Below are positions 8,337 to 16,538 of a stretch of 64,000 bases of DNA, one piece after another; within the stretch, counting starts at the first letter, position 1; each line of letters starts with the position of its first letter. The DNA comes from Pseudomonas sp. UYIF39 (GTDB lineage Bacteria > Pseudomonadota > Gammaproteobacteria > Pseudomonadales > Pseudomonadaceae): contig NZ_JALBYU010000002.1 in NCBI RefSeq assembly GCF_029963765.1, positions 310,001-374,000 on the forward strand, given 5' to 3'. The position numbers were made by a program, and so were the translations under genes. The notes under the pieces were generated by a model that made no database searches, had not been told where the DNA came from, and saw nothing but the letters and a program-made list of their open reading frames with translations.

Positions 8337-9380
8337 ATGTCGGCCACCAAGAAGCCTGTAAATACTCCGTTGCACTTACTCCAACAACTCTCGGGCAGCT
8401 TGCTCGAGCATCTGGAAAACGCTTGTTCCCAAGCCTTGGCTGATGCTGAAAAACTGCTCGCCAAATTGGAAAAGCAACGCGGAAAAGCGCAAGAAAAATT
8501 GCACAAGTCCCGTACCAAATTGCAGGACGCTGCGGCGGCCGGCAAGGCCAAGGCACAAACCAAAGCCAAGGGCGCGGTGAAGGAGCTTGAGGACTTGCTC
8601 GATGCCCTCAAGGATCGTCAATCCGAAACTCGCAGCTACATTCTGCAACTCAAGCGCGATGCTCAAGAAAGCCTGAAACTGGCCCAGGGCGTCGGTCGTG
8701 TACAAGAGGCTGTCGGCAAGGCGTTGTCCCTGCGTTCGGCCAAGCCTGCTGCGGCTCCTGCCAAGAAAGCCGCTGCCAAACCGGCTGCTGCAAAAGCACC
8801 GGTCAAGTCTGCCGCGGCTCCTGTTAAAAAAGGTGCCGCCAAAGCACCGGTGAAAGCCGCAGCAAAACCTGCCGCTAAACCTGCGGCAAAAAAACCAGTC
8901 GCTGCTAGCGCTGCAAAACCGGCTGCTAAAACAGCCGCTGCCAAACCTGCCGCCAAGCCAGCCGCCAAGCCAGCCGCTGCCAAAACTGCTGCCGCTAAAC
9001 CGGCTGCAAGAACCGCTGCTGCTAAACCGGCGGTAGCGAAAACTGCAGCGGCGAAAGCAGCTGCCAAACCAGCCGCAAAACCGGCTGCAAAAACTGCCGC
9101 GGCGAAACCTGCTGCCAAGCCAGCTGCAAAACCAGCTGCCAAGCCAGCTGCCAAGCCAGCTGCAAAAGCTGCCGCCAAACCTGCCGCTGCCAAACCGGCT
9201 GCAAAACCAGCGGTGAAAAAACCGGTTGCCGCCAAGCCGGCCGCCGCGCCAGTTGCCAAGCCAGCCAACCCGGCTCCGGTAGCAACGTCTGCTTTAGCCG
9301 CAGCCACCTCGACAGCCACGCCAGCGCCAACGCCGGCCGCCGCATCGATCGCAGCAGCCACCCCAACCAGCGCTTCCTAA
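8337..9380 (+). CDS. algP: AlgP, histone H1-like Lys/Pro/Ala-repeat protein
   Basis: AlgP (AlgR3) is a DNA-binding, eukaryotic histone H1-like protein linked to alginate gene regulation. The 347-residue chain has a non-repetitive helical head (about 1-135) rich in Lys, Glu and Gln. The tail, up to about 300, is built almost entirely of KPAA/AAAKPAAK units, followed by an Ala/Pro/Thr end without lysine. AGGAGG lies just upstream of the ATG at 8337. The tail is direct-repeat DNA and should be prone to length change by slippage or recombination. The gene ends in a 4-bp convergent overlap with the TIGR02444 gene. Confidence 0.93.
   Translation: MSATKKPVNTPLHLLQQLSGSLLEHLENACSQALADAEKLLAKLEKQRGKAQEKLHKSRTKLQDAAAAGKAKAQTKAKGAVKELEDLLDALKDRQSETRSYILQLKRDAQESLKLAQGVGRVQEAVGKALSLRSAKPAAAPAKKAAAKPAAAKAPVKSAAAPVKKGAAKAPVKAAAKPAAKPAAKKPVAASAAKPAAKTAAAKPAAKPAAKPAAAKTAAAKPAARTAAAKPAVAKTAAAKAAAKPAAKPAAKTAAAKPAAKPAAKPAAKPAAKPAAKAAAKPAAAKPAAKPAVKKPVAAKPAAAPVAKPANPAPVATSALAAATSTATPAPTPAAASIAAATPTSAS
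8745..9240 (+). repeat. KPAA-coding tandem repeat DNA inside algP
   Basis: Degenerate short direct repeats (gccaagccagctgc and variants) encode the Lys-Pro-Ala-Ala tail. Some adjacent units are identical at the base level (for example around 9115-9165), which suggests recent unit duplication. Confidence 0.85.
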
Positions 9381-9841
9381 GTGCTGCTTACCGCGACGCG
9401 CAGCTGATGCAGCGCGTCGCGGTCCAGGTGGGCGGCGCCAGCCGTTACACCTTCCAGCCAGGCCGATAGATCGGTCGCCTCACCTTGCGGCCAACTCAAC
9501 GCCGATCGTTCCAGTCGCACCAACAGATGTCGCTCGGCGTCCAGTTCGAGTGCCTTCACTTGTTCGCGCAGAGCATTCAGTTCGAAATCGTCGGCGGCGA
9601 CGACTTTCCAATTCACCCGCAAGGCTCGCAGCGGGCGCACCACGTCTGCGTCCCACGACTCGGCCACGCTACGCAGTTGCTGCAATCGGTGTTCGTTACA
9701 GGCGACGCCACGCTCTCCCAGCCACAGCCCGCAAAGCAGCAAGCACACATTGATACCCGCCGACTGCAATTGCAGGCATGCGGGTTCAACGCCGGGACGG
9801 GCGTAGGTACTAAGGGAAAAGCTCCACAGGTCAGAGGACAT
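9377..9841 (-). CDS. TIGR02444 (DUF2390) family protein
   Basis: Conserved protein of unknown function, 154 residues, with no signal peptide or membrane segment. It begins MSSDLWSFSLSTYARPGVE, and the early LWSFS...CLQLQSAGINVCLLLCG.WL pattern is typical of the TIGR02444 family, which is common in Pseudomonas and other gammaproteobacteria. The middle is predicted helical and rich in Leu, Arg and Glu. It converges on algP with a 4-bp overlap of the two stop regions, and its start is only 50 bp from the divergent yheS start. No function can be assigned from sequence. Confidence 0.75.
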   Translation of the reverse strand: MSSDLWSFSLSTYARPGVEPACLQLQSAGINVCLLLCGLWLGERGVACNEHRLQQLRSVAESWDADVVRPLRALRVNWKVVAADDFELNALREQVKALELDAERHLLVRLERSALSWPQGEATDLSAWLEGVTAGAAHLDRDALHQLRVAVSST

Positions 9842-9891
9842 AGTGCTACTCGCGCCAGTTGCGAGCGAAGCTGGTAGACTCCGCCGCCATT

Positions 9892-11802
9892 ATGATTCGA
9901 CTTCAGAACCTGACTTTACAGCGTGGCCCTCAACGTCTGCTAGAAGACGCCGAGCTGACCCTGCACGCCGGCCACAAAGCCGGCCTCATCGGTGCCAACG
10001 GCGCCGGCAAATCGAGCCTGTTCGCCTTGCTTCTGGGTGACCTGCACCCTGACTCGGGTGACTGCTTCCTGCCGGCGGACTGGCGCATCGCCCACATGCG
10101 CCAGGAGATCGACACCCTCGATCGCGTGGCGGTCGACTATGTGCTTGATGGCGACCTGCGCCTGCGCGAGGTGCAACGCGACCTCGCGGCAGCCGAAGCG
10201 GCCCATGACGGTACCGCTCAGGCCCGCCTGCACTCGGAACTCGACAGCGCCGACGGTTACACCGCCGATGCCCGGGCCCGCAAGTTGCTGGCCGGCCTTG
10301 GGTTCACCAATGAACAGATGGATCGCCAGGTAGGAGATTTCTCTGGTGGTTGGCGGATGCGTCTGAACCTGGCGCAGGCTTTGATGTGCCCCTCGGACTT
10401 GTTGTTGCTCGACGAACCGACCAACCACTTGGACCTCGACGCCATCATCTGGCTCGAAGAATGGCTCAAAAGCTATCCCGGCACCTTGATGCTGATTTCC
10501 CACGACCGGGACTTCCTCGATGCCGTGGTCGATCACGTGGCCCACGTCGATCAGCGCAAGATCACCCTGTATCGCGGTGGTTACAGCGCCTTCGAACGCG
10601 CTCGCGCCGAACGTCTGGCCCAGCAACAGCAGGCCTACGAGAAGCAACAGGCGCAACGTGCGCACATGGAAAGCTACATCGCCCGCTTCAAGGCCCAGGC
10701 CACCAAGGCCCGTCAGGCCCAGAGCCGGATCAAGGCGCTGGAGCGGATGGAAGAGCTGTCCGCCGCCCACGTCGATTCGCCATTCGATTTCGTTTTCCGC
10801 GAATCAGTAAAAATCTCCAGCCCATTGATTGATCTCTCCGACGCCCGACTGGGTTACGGCGAGCGAGCCGTGCTGGAGAAGGTCAAGCTGCAACTGACCC
10901 CCGGTGCGCGGATCGGTTTGCTCGGCCCGAACGGTGCCGGTAAATCGACCCTGATCAAAAACCTTGCCGGTGAACTTGAGCCGTTGTCCGGCCGCCTGAC
11001 CCGTGGCGAGAACACCGTCGTTGGCTACTTCGCCCAGCATCAACTGGACTCACTCGACTCCAAGGCCAGCCCGTTGCTGCACATGCAGCGCCTGGCGCCG
11101 ACCGAGCGCGAGCAGACGCTGCGCGACTTCCTCGGTGGTTTCGACTTCCGCGGTGCGCGGATCGATGAGCCGGTGCTGAACTTCTCCGGTGGCGAAAAGG
11201 CGCGCCTGGCGCTGGCGTTGATCGCCTGGGGCCGGCCGAACCTGTTGCTGCTCGACGAACCGACCAACCACCTGGATCTGGAAATGCGCCTGGCGCTGAC
11301 CATGGCCCTACAGGAATTCAGTGGCGCGGTACTGGTGGTCTCCCACGATCGCCATTTGCTCAAAAGCACCACCGACAATTTCTATCTGGTGGCGGACGGC
11401 AAGGTCGAGGAATTCGACGGCGACCTGGAAGACTACACCCGTTGGCTGGTGGACTACCGTCAGCGCAACGCCCCGGTCAGCAATACGCCGGTCAATCCGG
11501 ACAAGACCGACAAGAAGGCACAGCGCCAGGCGGCGGCCGCGTTGCGTCAGCAACTGGCGCCGCACAAGCGCGAGGCTGACAAGCTCGAAGCCGAGCTGGG
11601 CAAGCTGCACGAGAAACTGGCGAAGATCGATACCAGCCTCGGCGACAGCGACATTTATGAGCCCACGCGCAAGAACGACTTGCGTGATCTGCTGGCCGAA
11701 CAGGCCAAGCTGAAGGTCCGTGAAGCCGAGCTGGAAGAAGCCTGGATGGAAGCGCTGGAACTGCTCGAAAGCATGCAGGCGGAGCTAGAGGCGCTGTCTT
11801 GA
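9892..11802 (+). CDS. yheS: ABC-F family ATPase (YheS-type)
   Basis: Cytoplasmic ABC-F protein; such ATPases act on the ribosome and are not transporters. From the ATG at 9892 the product has 636 residues, close to E. coli YheS. It has two ATPase domains without membrane parts. Walker A is GANGAGKS at 34-41 in the first domain and GPNGAGKST near 346 in the second. Signature sequences FSGGWRMR and FSGGEKAR, and two LLLDEPTNHLDL Walker B segments, are present. A linker rich in Arg and Gln lies between the domains, and a charged coiled-coil-like tail (about 540-636) ends the protein. An upstream in-frame start at 9859 looks spurious. The stop overlaps the next start (TGATG). Confidence 0.95.
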   Translation: MIRLQNLTLQRGPQRLLEDAELTLHAGHKAGLIGANGAGKSSLFALLLGDLHPDSGDCFLPADWRIAHMRQEIDTLDRVAVDYVLDGDLRLREVQRDLAAAEAAHDGTAQARLHSELDSADGYTADARARKLLAGLGFTNEQMDRQVGDFSGGWRMRLNLAQALMCPSDLLLLDEPTNHLDLDAIIWLEEWLKSYPGTLMLISHDRDFLDAVVDHVAHVDQRKITLYRGGYSAFERARAERLAQQQQAYEKQQAQRAHMESYIARFKAQATKARQAQSRIKALERMEELSAAHVDSPFDFVFRESVKISSPLIDLSDARLGYGERAVLEKVKLQLTPGARIGLLGPNGAGKSTLIKNLAGELEPLSGRLTRGENTVVGYFAQHQLDSLDSKASPLLHMQRLAPTEREQTLRDFLGGFDFRGARIDEPVLNFSGGEKARLALALIAWGRPNLLLLDEPTNHLDLEMRLALTMALQEFSGAVLVVSHDRHLLKSTTDNFYLVADGKVEEFDGDLEDYTRWLVDYRQRNAPVSNTPVNPDKTDKKAQRQAAAALRQQLAPHKREADKLEAELGKLHEKLAKIDTSLGDSDIYEPTRKNDLRDLLAEQAKLKVREAELEEAWMEALELLESMQAELEALS

Positions 11803-12383
11803 TGGAAGCCTTCAAGCTGCCATTGCCTGCTGTGTGGATCGAGCCGATCTGGCTCTTCGTGCAGATCCTGCTGATTCTGTTGGCGGGATATGTTGCCCAG
11901 CGTTGCGTCGCCAAGTGCCTGACTCGCCTGGGTGAGCGCTATCCGTTGCCGCCACAATTGCTGATGCCGCTGCGCGGTGGTCTGCGCTGGCTGATCATGG
12001 GCAGTGCGCTGATCTTCGTGCTGGAACGCCTCGGGGTGTCGGCGACGGTGCTCTGGACCGCGTTGTCCGGGTTTGTCGCGGTAGCGGCAGTGGCGTTCTT
12101 CGCTATGTGGAGCGTGCTCTCGAATCTGTTGTGCGCAATCCTGATCTTCACCGTCGGCCCGTTCCGCCTCGGCGACGTGGTCGAGTTGGTGGACACCACC
12201 GACAAGCCCGGCGTCAAAGGCCGGGTCGTTGCGATCAATCTGCTCTACACCACGCTGATCGAAGCCGAAGAGCTCGGCACCGGCAGCGCCATGGTGCAAG
12301 TGCCCAATAGCCTGTTCTTCCAGCGCTCGGTTCGACGCTGGCGCGGCAGCGATGTATTCCCTTCCAGCGGTTTCGAAAAGTAG
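11802..12383 (+). CDS. Small MscS-like mechanosensitive channel protein
   Basis: Inner-membrane protein of 193 residues with three predicted membrane helices (about 15-35, 58-80 and 85-105). An MscS-type soluble beta domain follows, including GPFRLGDVVEL and the VQVPNSLFF segment that matches the family's (V/I)PNS motif. It is shorter than E. coli MscS (286 residues): the C-terminal alpha/beta vestibule domain is missing, as in other short MscS homologues. The ATG overlaps the yheS stop by one base, so the two are probably co-transcribed. Gating function is inferred from family only. Confidence 0.85.
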   Translation: MEAFKLPLPAVWIEPIWLFVQILLILLAGYVAQRCVAKCLTRLGERYPLPPQLLMPLRGGLRWLIMGSALIFVLERLGVSATVLWTALSGFVAVAAVAFFAMWSVLSNLLCAILIFTVGPFRLGDVVELVDTTDKPGVKGRVVAINLLYTTLIEAEELGTGSAMVQVPNSLFFQRSVRRWRGSDVFPSSGFEK

Positions 12384-12499
12384 CCGAAATGCCGACCACG
12401 CTGGTCGGCAGCTGTGCTGTCCTGCAAAAAAACCGGTAGTCATTGGCTCGAAGCCGCATTAGCTTAGACGTCTGTCACGAGTCTGAGTCGAGGTGTGCG

Positions 12500-13132
12500 A
12501 TGGAGCTTCAAACTTGGCTGGCTTTTTTTGCCGCCTGCTGGGTGATCAGTCTGTCTCCCGGTGCCGGCGCCATTGCGTCGATGTCCAGCGGTCTGCGATA
12601 CGGATTCTGGCGCGGTTACTGGAACGCCCTGGGCCTGCAACTGGGCCTGGCAGTGCAGATTGCGATTGTCGGTGCCGGTGTTGGCGCGATTCTCACGGCG
12701 TCGGCCACGGCCTTCTATGCGATCAAATGGTTCGGTGTCGCCTATCTGGTTTACCTTGCGATCAAGCAATGGCGTGCGCTGCCCAGCGACATGAGCGAAG
12801 ACGCGGCCGTGCGTCAGATTGGCAGGCCGATGGCCCTGGTGTTCCGTGGTTTTCTGGTGAACATCAGCAACCCCAAGGCGCTGGTGTTCATGCTGGCGGT
12901 GTTGCCGCAGTTCATTGATCCGCATGCGCCGCTGCTGATCCAGTACCTGATCATTGGTGTGACCATGGTCTGCGTTGATCTGATCGTCATGGCCGGTTAC
13001 ACCGGGCTTGCATCGAAGGTGCTGCGGATGTTGCGCACGCCCAAGCAGCAGAGACGTATGAACCGCACGTTTGCCGGGCTGTTCATTGGTGCGGCGGCAT
13101 TCATGGCGACCCTTCGCAAAGTGGCTGTGTAA
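12500..13132 (+). CDS. LysE/RhtB-family amino acid exporter
   Basis: Inner-membrane exporter of the LysE superfamily, probably for amino acids or derivatives such as homoserine or its lactones; the substrate is not determined. The ATG at 12500 gives 210 residues with about six hydrophobic segments and the family hallmarks SLSPGAGAI near 20 and NISNPKALVFMLAVLPQF near 120. An in-frame upstream start (12443) would add a hydrophilic leader not found in the family. It is followed by a strong terminator and appears to be a single-gene unit. Confidence 0.88.
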   Translation: MELQTWLAFFAACWVISLSPGAGAIASMSSGLRYGFWRGYWNALGLQLGLAVQIAIVGAGVGAILTASATAFYAIKWFGVAYLVYLAIKQWRALPSDMSEDAAVRQIGRPMALVFRGFLVNISNPKALVFMLAVLPQFIDPHAPLLIQYLIIGVTMVCVDLIVMAGYTGLASKVLRMLRTPKQQRRMNRTFAGLFIGAAAFMATLRKVAV

Positions 13133-13145
13133 AACCGTCAGGCAC

Positions 13146-13178
13146 TAAAAAGGCGACCTTTTCAGGTCGCCTTTTTTA
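13146..13178. terminator. Rho-independent terminator after the LysE-type gene
   Basis: AAAAAGGCGACC-TTTTCA-GGTCGCCTTTTTT is a perfect GC stem with a T tract, 15 bp after the stop. Confidence 0.9.
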
Positions 13179-13344
13179 TTTGTCGCTGTTCCGTCCTGAA
13201 TAAGGTTTACACCTTCTGATCTGTTTTTCAGGACTAGACACGCTGACTTTGCACGCTGTCGTGCAGGAAATACCAACAAAGCTTGAGTGAAACGCATTGG
13301 AAGTGAACAATGTGTTACTTCGTATTTCCATTTGAGATTCGTTT

Positions 13345-15243
13345 ATGATTGCCTCCTCCCGCTTTCTGGCATGGCTAGTGCTGCCTGTTATTGCGTTTTG
13401 CAGCTTCAACGCGCTGGCCGAAACGGCGGAAGGCGCGCCAAAGGCGCTGCATTTACTCGACTACATTGGCGCCGATTACCCGGTAACGGTCCAGGCCGGT
13501 AAGGTCATTGATGAGTCGGAATACCGCGAACAATTGGAGTTTCTCGGGGTTCTGCAAGACCTGGTCAGCGGATTGCCGGTCAGGCCCGAACGCACGGAGC
13601 TGGAGCAGGGCGTCGGCGATTTGCGCAGAGCAATCGCTGCGCGCAAAGACGGCGCCGACGTCGCCCGCCAGGCTCGGCAGCTTGGGGCGAAGCTGGCGGT
13701 GGCTTATGAAGTCAGTCAGGCCCCAGTGATTACCCCCGACCCAAGCCGTGGTGCTCCGCTGTATGCACAGCAATGCTCGGTGTGCCACGGCGACGCGGGA
13801 GCCGGTGACGGCCCGGCAGGCGTCGGCATGACGCCGCCACCAGCCAATCTGCGAGATGCCGCGCGACTGGGCCGACTGAGCCTCTACGCGATCTACAACA
13901 CCTTGGGGATGGGCGTTGAAGGCACCGACATGCCGGCCTTCGCCGATCAGCTGGACGATCGTCAGCGTTGGGACCTGGCGACCTACATCGCCAGCTTCAG
14001 CGCCGACCCGGCTGCTGCAAAATCCGAAAAAACCTACAACATCGCCGACCTGGCCCGGCAGACTCCCGCAGAAGTGCAGGTTGCCGAGGGGCCGCAAGCT
14101 GCGGCGACCTTCCGGTCGCAACGGGCGCAACCGCCGCAGGTCAAGCGTGGCCCGGCGCAGTTGCTCGACTACACCGCCGCGACCCTGGACAAGAGCATCG
14201 CGGCCTACCGTGCGGGTGATCACGATCAGGCCTATGACCTGTCGGTGGCGGCTTATCTGGAGGGCTTCGAACTGGTCGAAAGTTCTCTGGATAACGTCGA
14301 CGCCAATGTGCGCAAAGACACTGAAAAATCGCTGATGGCTTACCGTCAGTCCTTGCAGGACGGTTTGCCGATGGCCCAGGTCCAGCAACGACTGGACGCG
14401 GCCAAGACCAAGTTGAAGACGTCTGCCGGCCTGCTGGGCAGCGATGGTTTGAGTTGGTCCCTGAGCTACATCTCCGGTTTATTGATTCTGTTGCGCGAAG
14501 GCCTGGAAGCGATTCTGGTGCTCGCGGCGATCCTCGCGTTCCTGCGCAACACCGGCCAGCAATCGGCGGTGCGCAGCGTCAACGTCGGCTGGGGGCTGGC
14601 GCTGCTGGCCGGTCTCGGGACTTGGGCGTTGGCGGCGTATGTGATCGATGTCAGCGGCTCGCAGCGCGAATTGCTGGAAGGCGCGACGGCGTTGTTTGCC
14701 GCCGTCATGGTGCTTTGGCTCGGCGTGTGGATGCACGACCGTCGTCACGCGGCGGCTTGGCAGGATTACATCAAGAGCACTCTGGTGGGCGGCGGTGGGC
14801 GTTTCGGGTTTGCGACGCTGGCGTTCTTCTCGGTGTATCGCGAACTGTTTGAAGTGATCCTGTTCTACGAGACCCTGTGGCTGCAGGCAGGTCCAGCGGG
14901 CCATAACGCGGTCCTGGCGGGTGGTGCGACGGCGTTGGTGTTGCTGGTCGGTCTGGCTTGGGTGATTCTGCGTGGCTCGGCGAAGCTGCCGCTGTCACTG
15001 TTCTTCAGTATCAACGCCGGTCTGTTGTGTGCGTTGTCGGTGGTGTTTGCCGGGCATGGCGTGAAGGCGTTGCAGGAAGCCGGGATTTTCGGCACCCGGC
15101 CGGTGCCGTTCTTTGACTTCGACTGGCTGGGGATCCACGCTGATGCGTATTCGCTGAGTGCGCAGGCGGTGGCGATTATCGCGATCATCGTGCTGTATAG
15201 CCGTAGTCGGCTGGCTGAGAAGCGGCGGGTGCAGGTTTCCTGA
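13345..15243 (+). CDS. Cytochrome c / FTR1 fusion iron permease
   Basis: Inner-membrane iron permease of the FTR1 family with an attached periplasmic heme domain, 632 residues. A signal peptide (1-25) precedes a helical region. A cytochrome c domain has the heme motif C144-S-V-C147-H148 and a later Met ligand candidate in GTDMPAF. A further helical periplasmic stretch leads to the FTR1 domain with about seven membrane helices. The two iron-ligand motifs of FTR1 are present: REGLE at 384-388 and RELFE at 499-503. In fungi an oxidase partners FTR1; here the heme domain might do or assist ferrous oxidation, which is inference. A YaiI-type gene follows after 27 bp. Confidence 0.92.
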   Translation: MIASSRFLAWLVLPVIAFCSFNALAETAEGAPKALHLLDYIGADYPVTVQAGKVIDESEYREQLEFLGVLQDLVSGLPVRPERTELEQGVGDLRRAIAARKDGADVARQARQLGAKLAVAYEVSQAPVITPDPSRGAPLYAQQCSVCHGDAGAGDGPAGVGMTPPPANLRDAARLGRLSLYAIYNTLGMGVEGTDMPAFADQLDDRQRWDLATYIASFSADPAAAKSEKTYNIADLARQTPAEVQVAEGPQAAATFRSQRAQPPQVKRGPAQLLDYTAATLDKSIAAYRAGDHDQAYDLSVAAYLEGFELVESSLDNVDANVRKDTEKSLMAYRQSLQDGLPMAQVQQRLDAAKTKLKTSAGLLGSDGLSWSLSYISGLLILLREGLEAILVLAAILAFLRNTGQQSAVRSVNVGWGLALLAGLGTWALAAYVIDVSGSQRELLEGATALFAAVMVLWLGVWMHDRRHAAAWQDYIKSTLVGGGGRFGFATLAFFSVYRELFEVILFYETLWLQAGPAGHNAVLAGGATALVLLVGLAWVILRGSAKLPLSLFFSINAGLLCALSVVFAGHGVKALQEAGIFGTRPVPFFDFDWLGIHADAYSLSAQAVAIIAIIVLYSRSRLAEKRRVQVS

Positions 15244-15270
15244 TCCGAGTGATCCTCAAGAGGTAAAAAC

Positions 15271-15726
15271 ATGCGTGTGTGGATCGATGCCGACGCCTGC
15301 CCCCGGGCGGCCAAGGATCTGGTGGTGAAGTTCGCCCTCAAGCGCCAGTTCGAAGTGGTGCTGGTGGCCGGACAGCCGCAGATCAAACCGGGTTTGGCCC
15401 TGGTGAAGCTGATCGTGGTGCCAAGCGGTCCGGATGCCGCCGACGACTATCTGGTGGAACACGCGGTACCCGGTGAATTGGTGATCTGCAGCGATGTGCC
15501 GCTGGCCGACCGACTGGTGAAAAAGGGCGTTGCGGCGCTGGATCCACGGGGCAAAGAGTTCGATGCGCAGAACATGGGCGACCGATTGGCGGTGCGTAAC
15601 CTGTTCACCGATCTACGTGAACAGGGGCAGATGAGCGGCGGGCCAGCGCCATTTGGTGAGCGTGAGAAGCAGGCGTTTGCCAATGCGCTGGACCGGATCC
15701 TCACGCGGCTTTCCCGCAAAACCTGA
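15271..15726 (+). CDS. YaiI/YqxD (UPF0178) family protein
   Basis: Conserved 151-residue cytoplasmic protein. It begins MRVWIDADACP, the hallmark of the UPF0178 family (DUF188), which has a PIN-like fold with clustered acidic residues: D6/D8, later DVPLADRLV and DPRGKEFD. A nuclease-like role has been suggested from the fold, but no activity is known, so function is left open. AGAGGT lies upstream of the ATG. The gene follows the FTR1 fusion closely on the same strand and may be read through from it. Confidence 0.88.
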   Translation: MRVWIDADACPRAAKDLVVKFALKRQFEVVLVAGQPQIKPGLALVKLIVVPSGPDAADDYLVEHAVPGELVICSDVPLADRLVKKGVAALDPRGKEFDAQNMGDRLAVRNLFTDLREQGQMSGGPAPFGEREKQAFANALDRILTRLSRKT

Positions 15727-15754
15727 GCCTTGTGGTGAACACTGTGGGAGCGTG

Positions 15755-16423
15755 TCAGGCGTCGTTTTCGTGGGTCAGTTCCAGAACGCGGTCGACCAGT
15801 TTGTTGATGCCTGACGCCGCTTCACTGATCGATTGGGCCAGCATATAAGCCGGGGTGCACACCAGTTTGCGGGCCTTGTCTTCGACGATGTCGCTCACCG
15901 CGCAATCTTCGTGTGTAGCGCCCATCTTGTTCATGGCGGCTGCAGTATCGGCGTCGTTGCCGATGGTGCAGGTCACACCCGGTCCATAGATCTTCGCCGC
16001 GAGCGCCGGCGAGATGCAGATCAGCCCGACCGGTTTACTGGCCTCGGCAAAGGCTTCAGCCAGCGCCAGGACTTCCGGTTGCACGGTGCAGCCGGCGCCT
16101 TCGACGGCGAAGTTCGACAGGTTCTTGGCCGCCCCGAAACCGCCCGGAACGATCAGCGCATCGAAGTCTTCAACGTCCGCTTCGCGGATATCCTTGATAT
16201 TGCCCCGGGCGATCCGCGCCGATTCCACCAGCACGTTGCGCGACTCGGGCATTTCTTCGCCGGTCAGGTGATTGATCACATGTAGCTGCGCGATGTTCGG
16301 TGCGAAACACTGCACCTGAGCCCCCCGCTGGTCCAGGCGCAGCAGGGTGATCACGCTTTCGTGTATCTCGGCGCCGTCGTACACGCCACAGCCGGATAGG
16401 ATCACTGCAATTTTTTTGCTCAT
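15755..16423 (-). CDS. elbB: ElbB-type glyoxalase / DJ-1 superfamily protein
   Basis: Cytoplasmic protein of the DJ-1/PfpI superfamily, called isoprenoid biosynthesis glyoxalase ElbB; weak glyoxalase activity is known for the E. coli member. The 222-residue product begins MSKKIAVILSGCGVYDGAEI. It contains DALIVPGGFGAAKNLSNFA and, in the nucleophile-elbow region, GLICISPALAA, whose cysteine is the likely catalytic residue. It converges on the YaiI-type gene with a 28-bp gap. The start is supported by AGAAAAG a few bases upstream on the minus strand. Confidence 0.93.
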   Translation of the reverse strand: MSKKIAVILSGCGVYDGAEIHESVITLLRLDQRGAQVQCFAPNIAQLHVINHLTGEEMPESRNVLVESARIARGNIKDIREADVEDFDALIVPGGFGAAKNLSNFAVEGAGCTVQPEVLALAEAFAEASKPVGLICISPALAAKIYGPGVTCTIGNDADTAAAMNKMGATHEDCAVSDIVEDKARKLVCTPAYMLAQSISEAASGINKLVDRVLELTHENDA

Positions 16424-16538
16424 GGGCTTTTCTCCAGATTCATGGCGTTAAATGTCCACTAATTTGTCACTCGTTGCCATAGGGTTAATTCGCGGCTACA
16501 CCTAGGATCTGTCCTCAAGATTCCGATCAGGGCGCGTC

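Noticed and set aside
8745..9240. CRISPR-like or satellite repeat
   Set aside because: The repeats are in-frame codons of AlgP without regular spacers, so they are coding low-complexity DNA.
12392..12411. Terminator after the MscS-like gene
   Set aside because: GCCGACCA-CGC-TGGTCGGC is a good stem but no T run follows, so termination is not supported; it may be a palindromic site of another kind.
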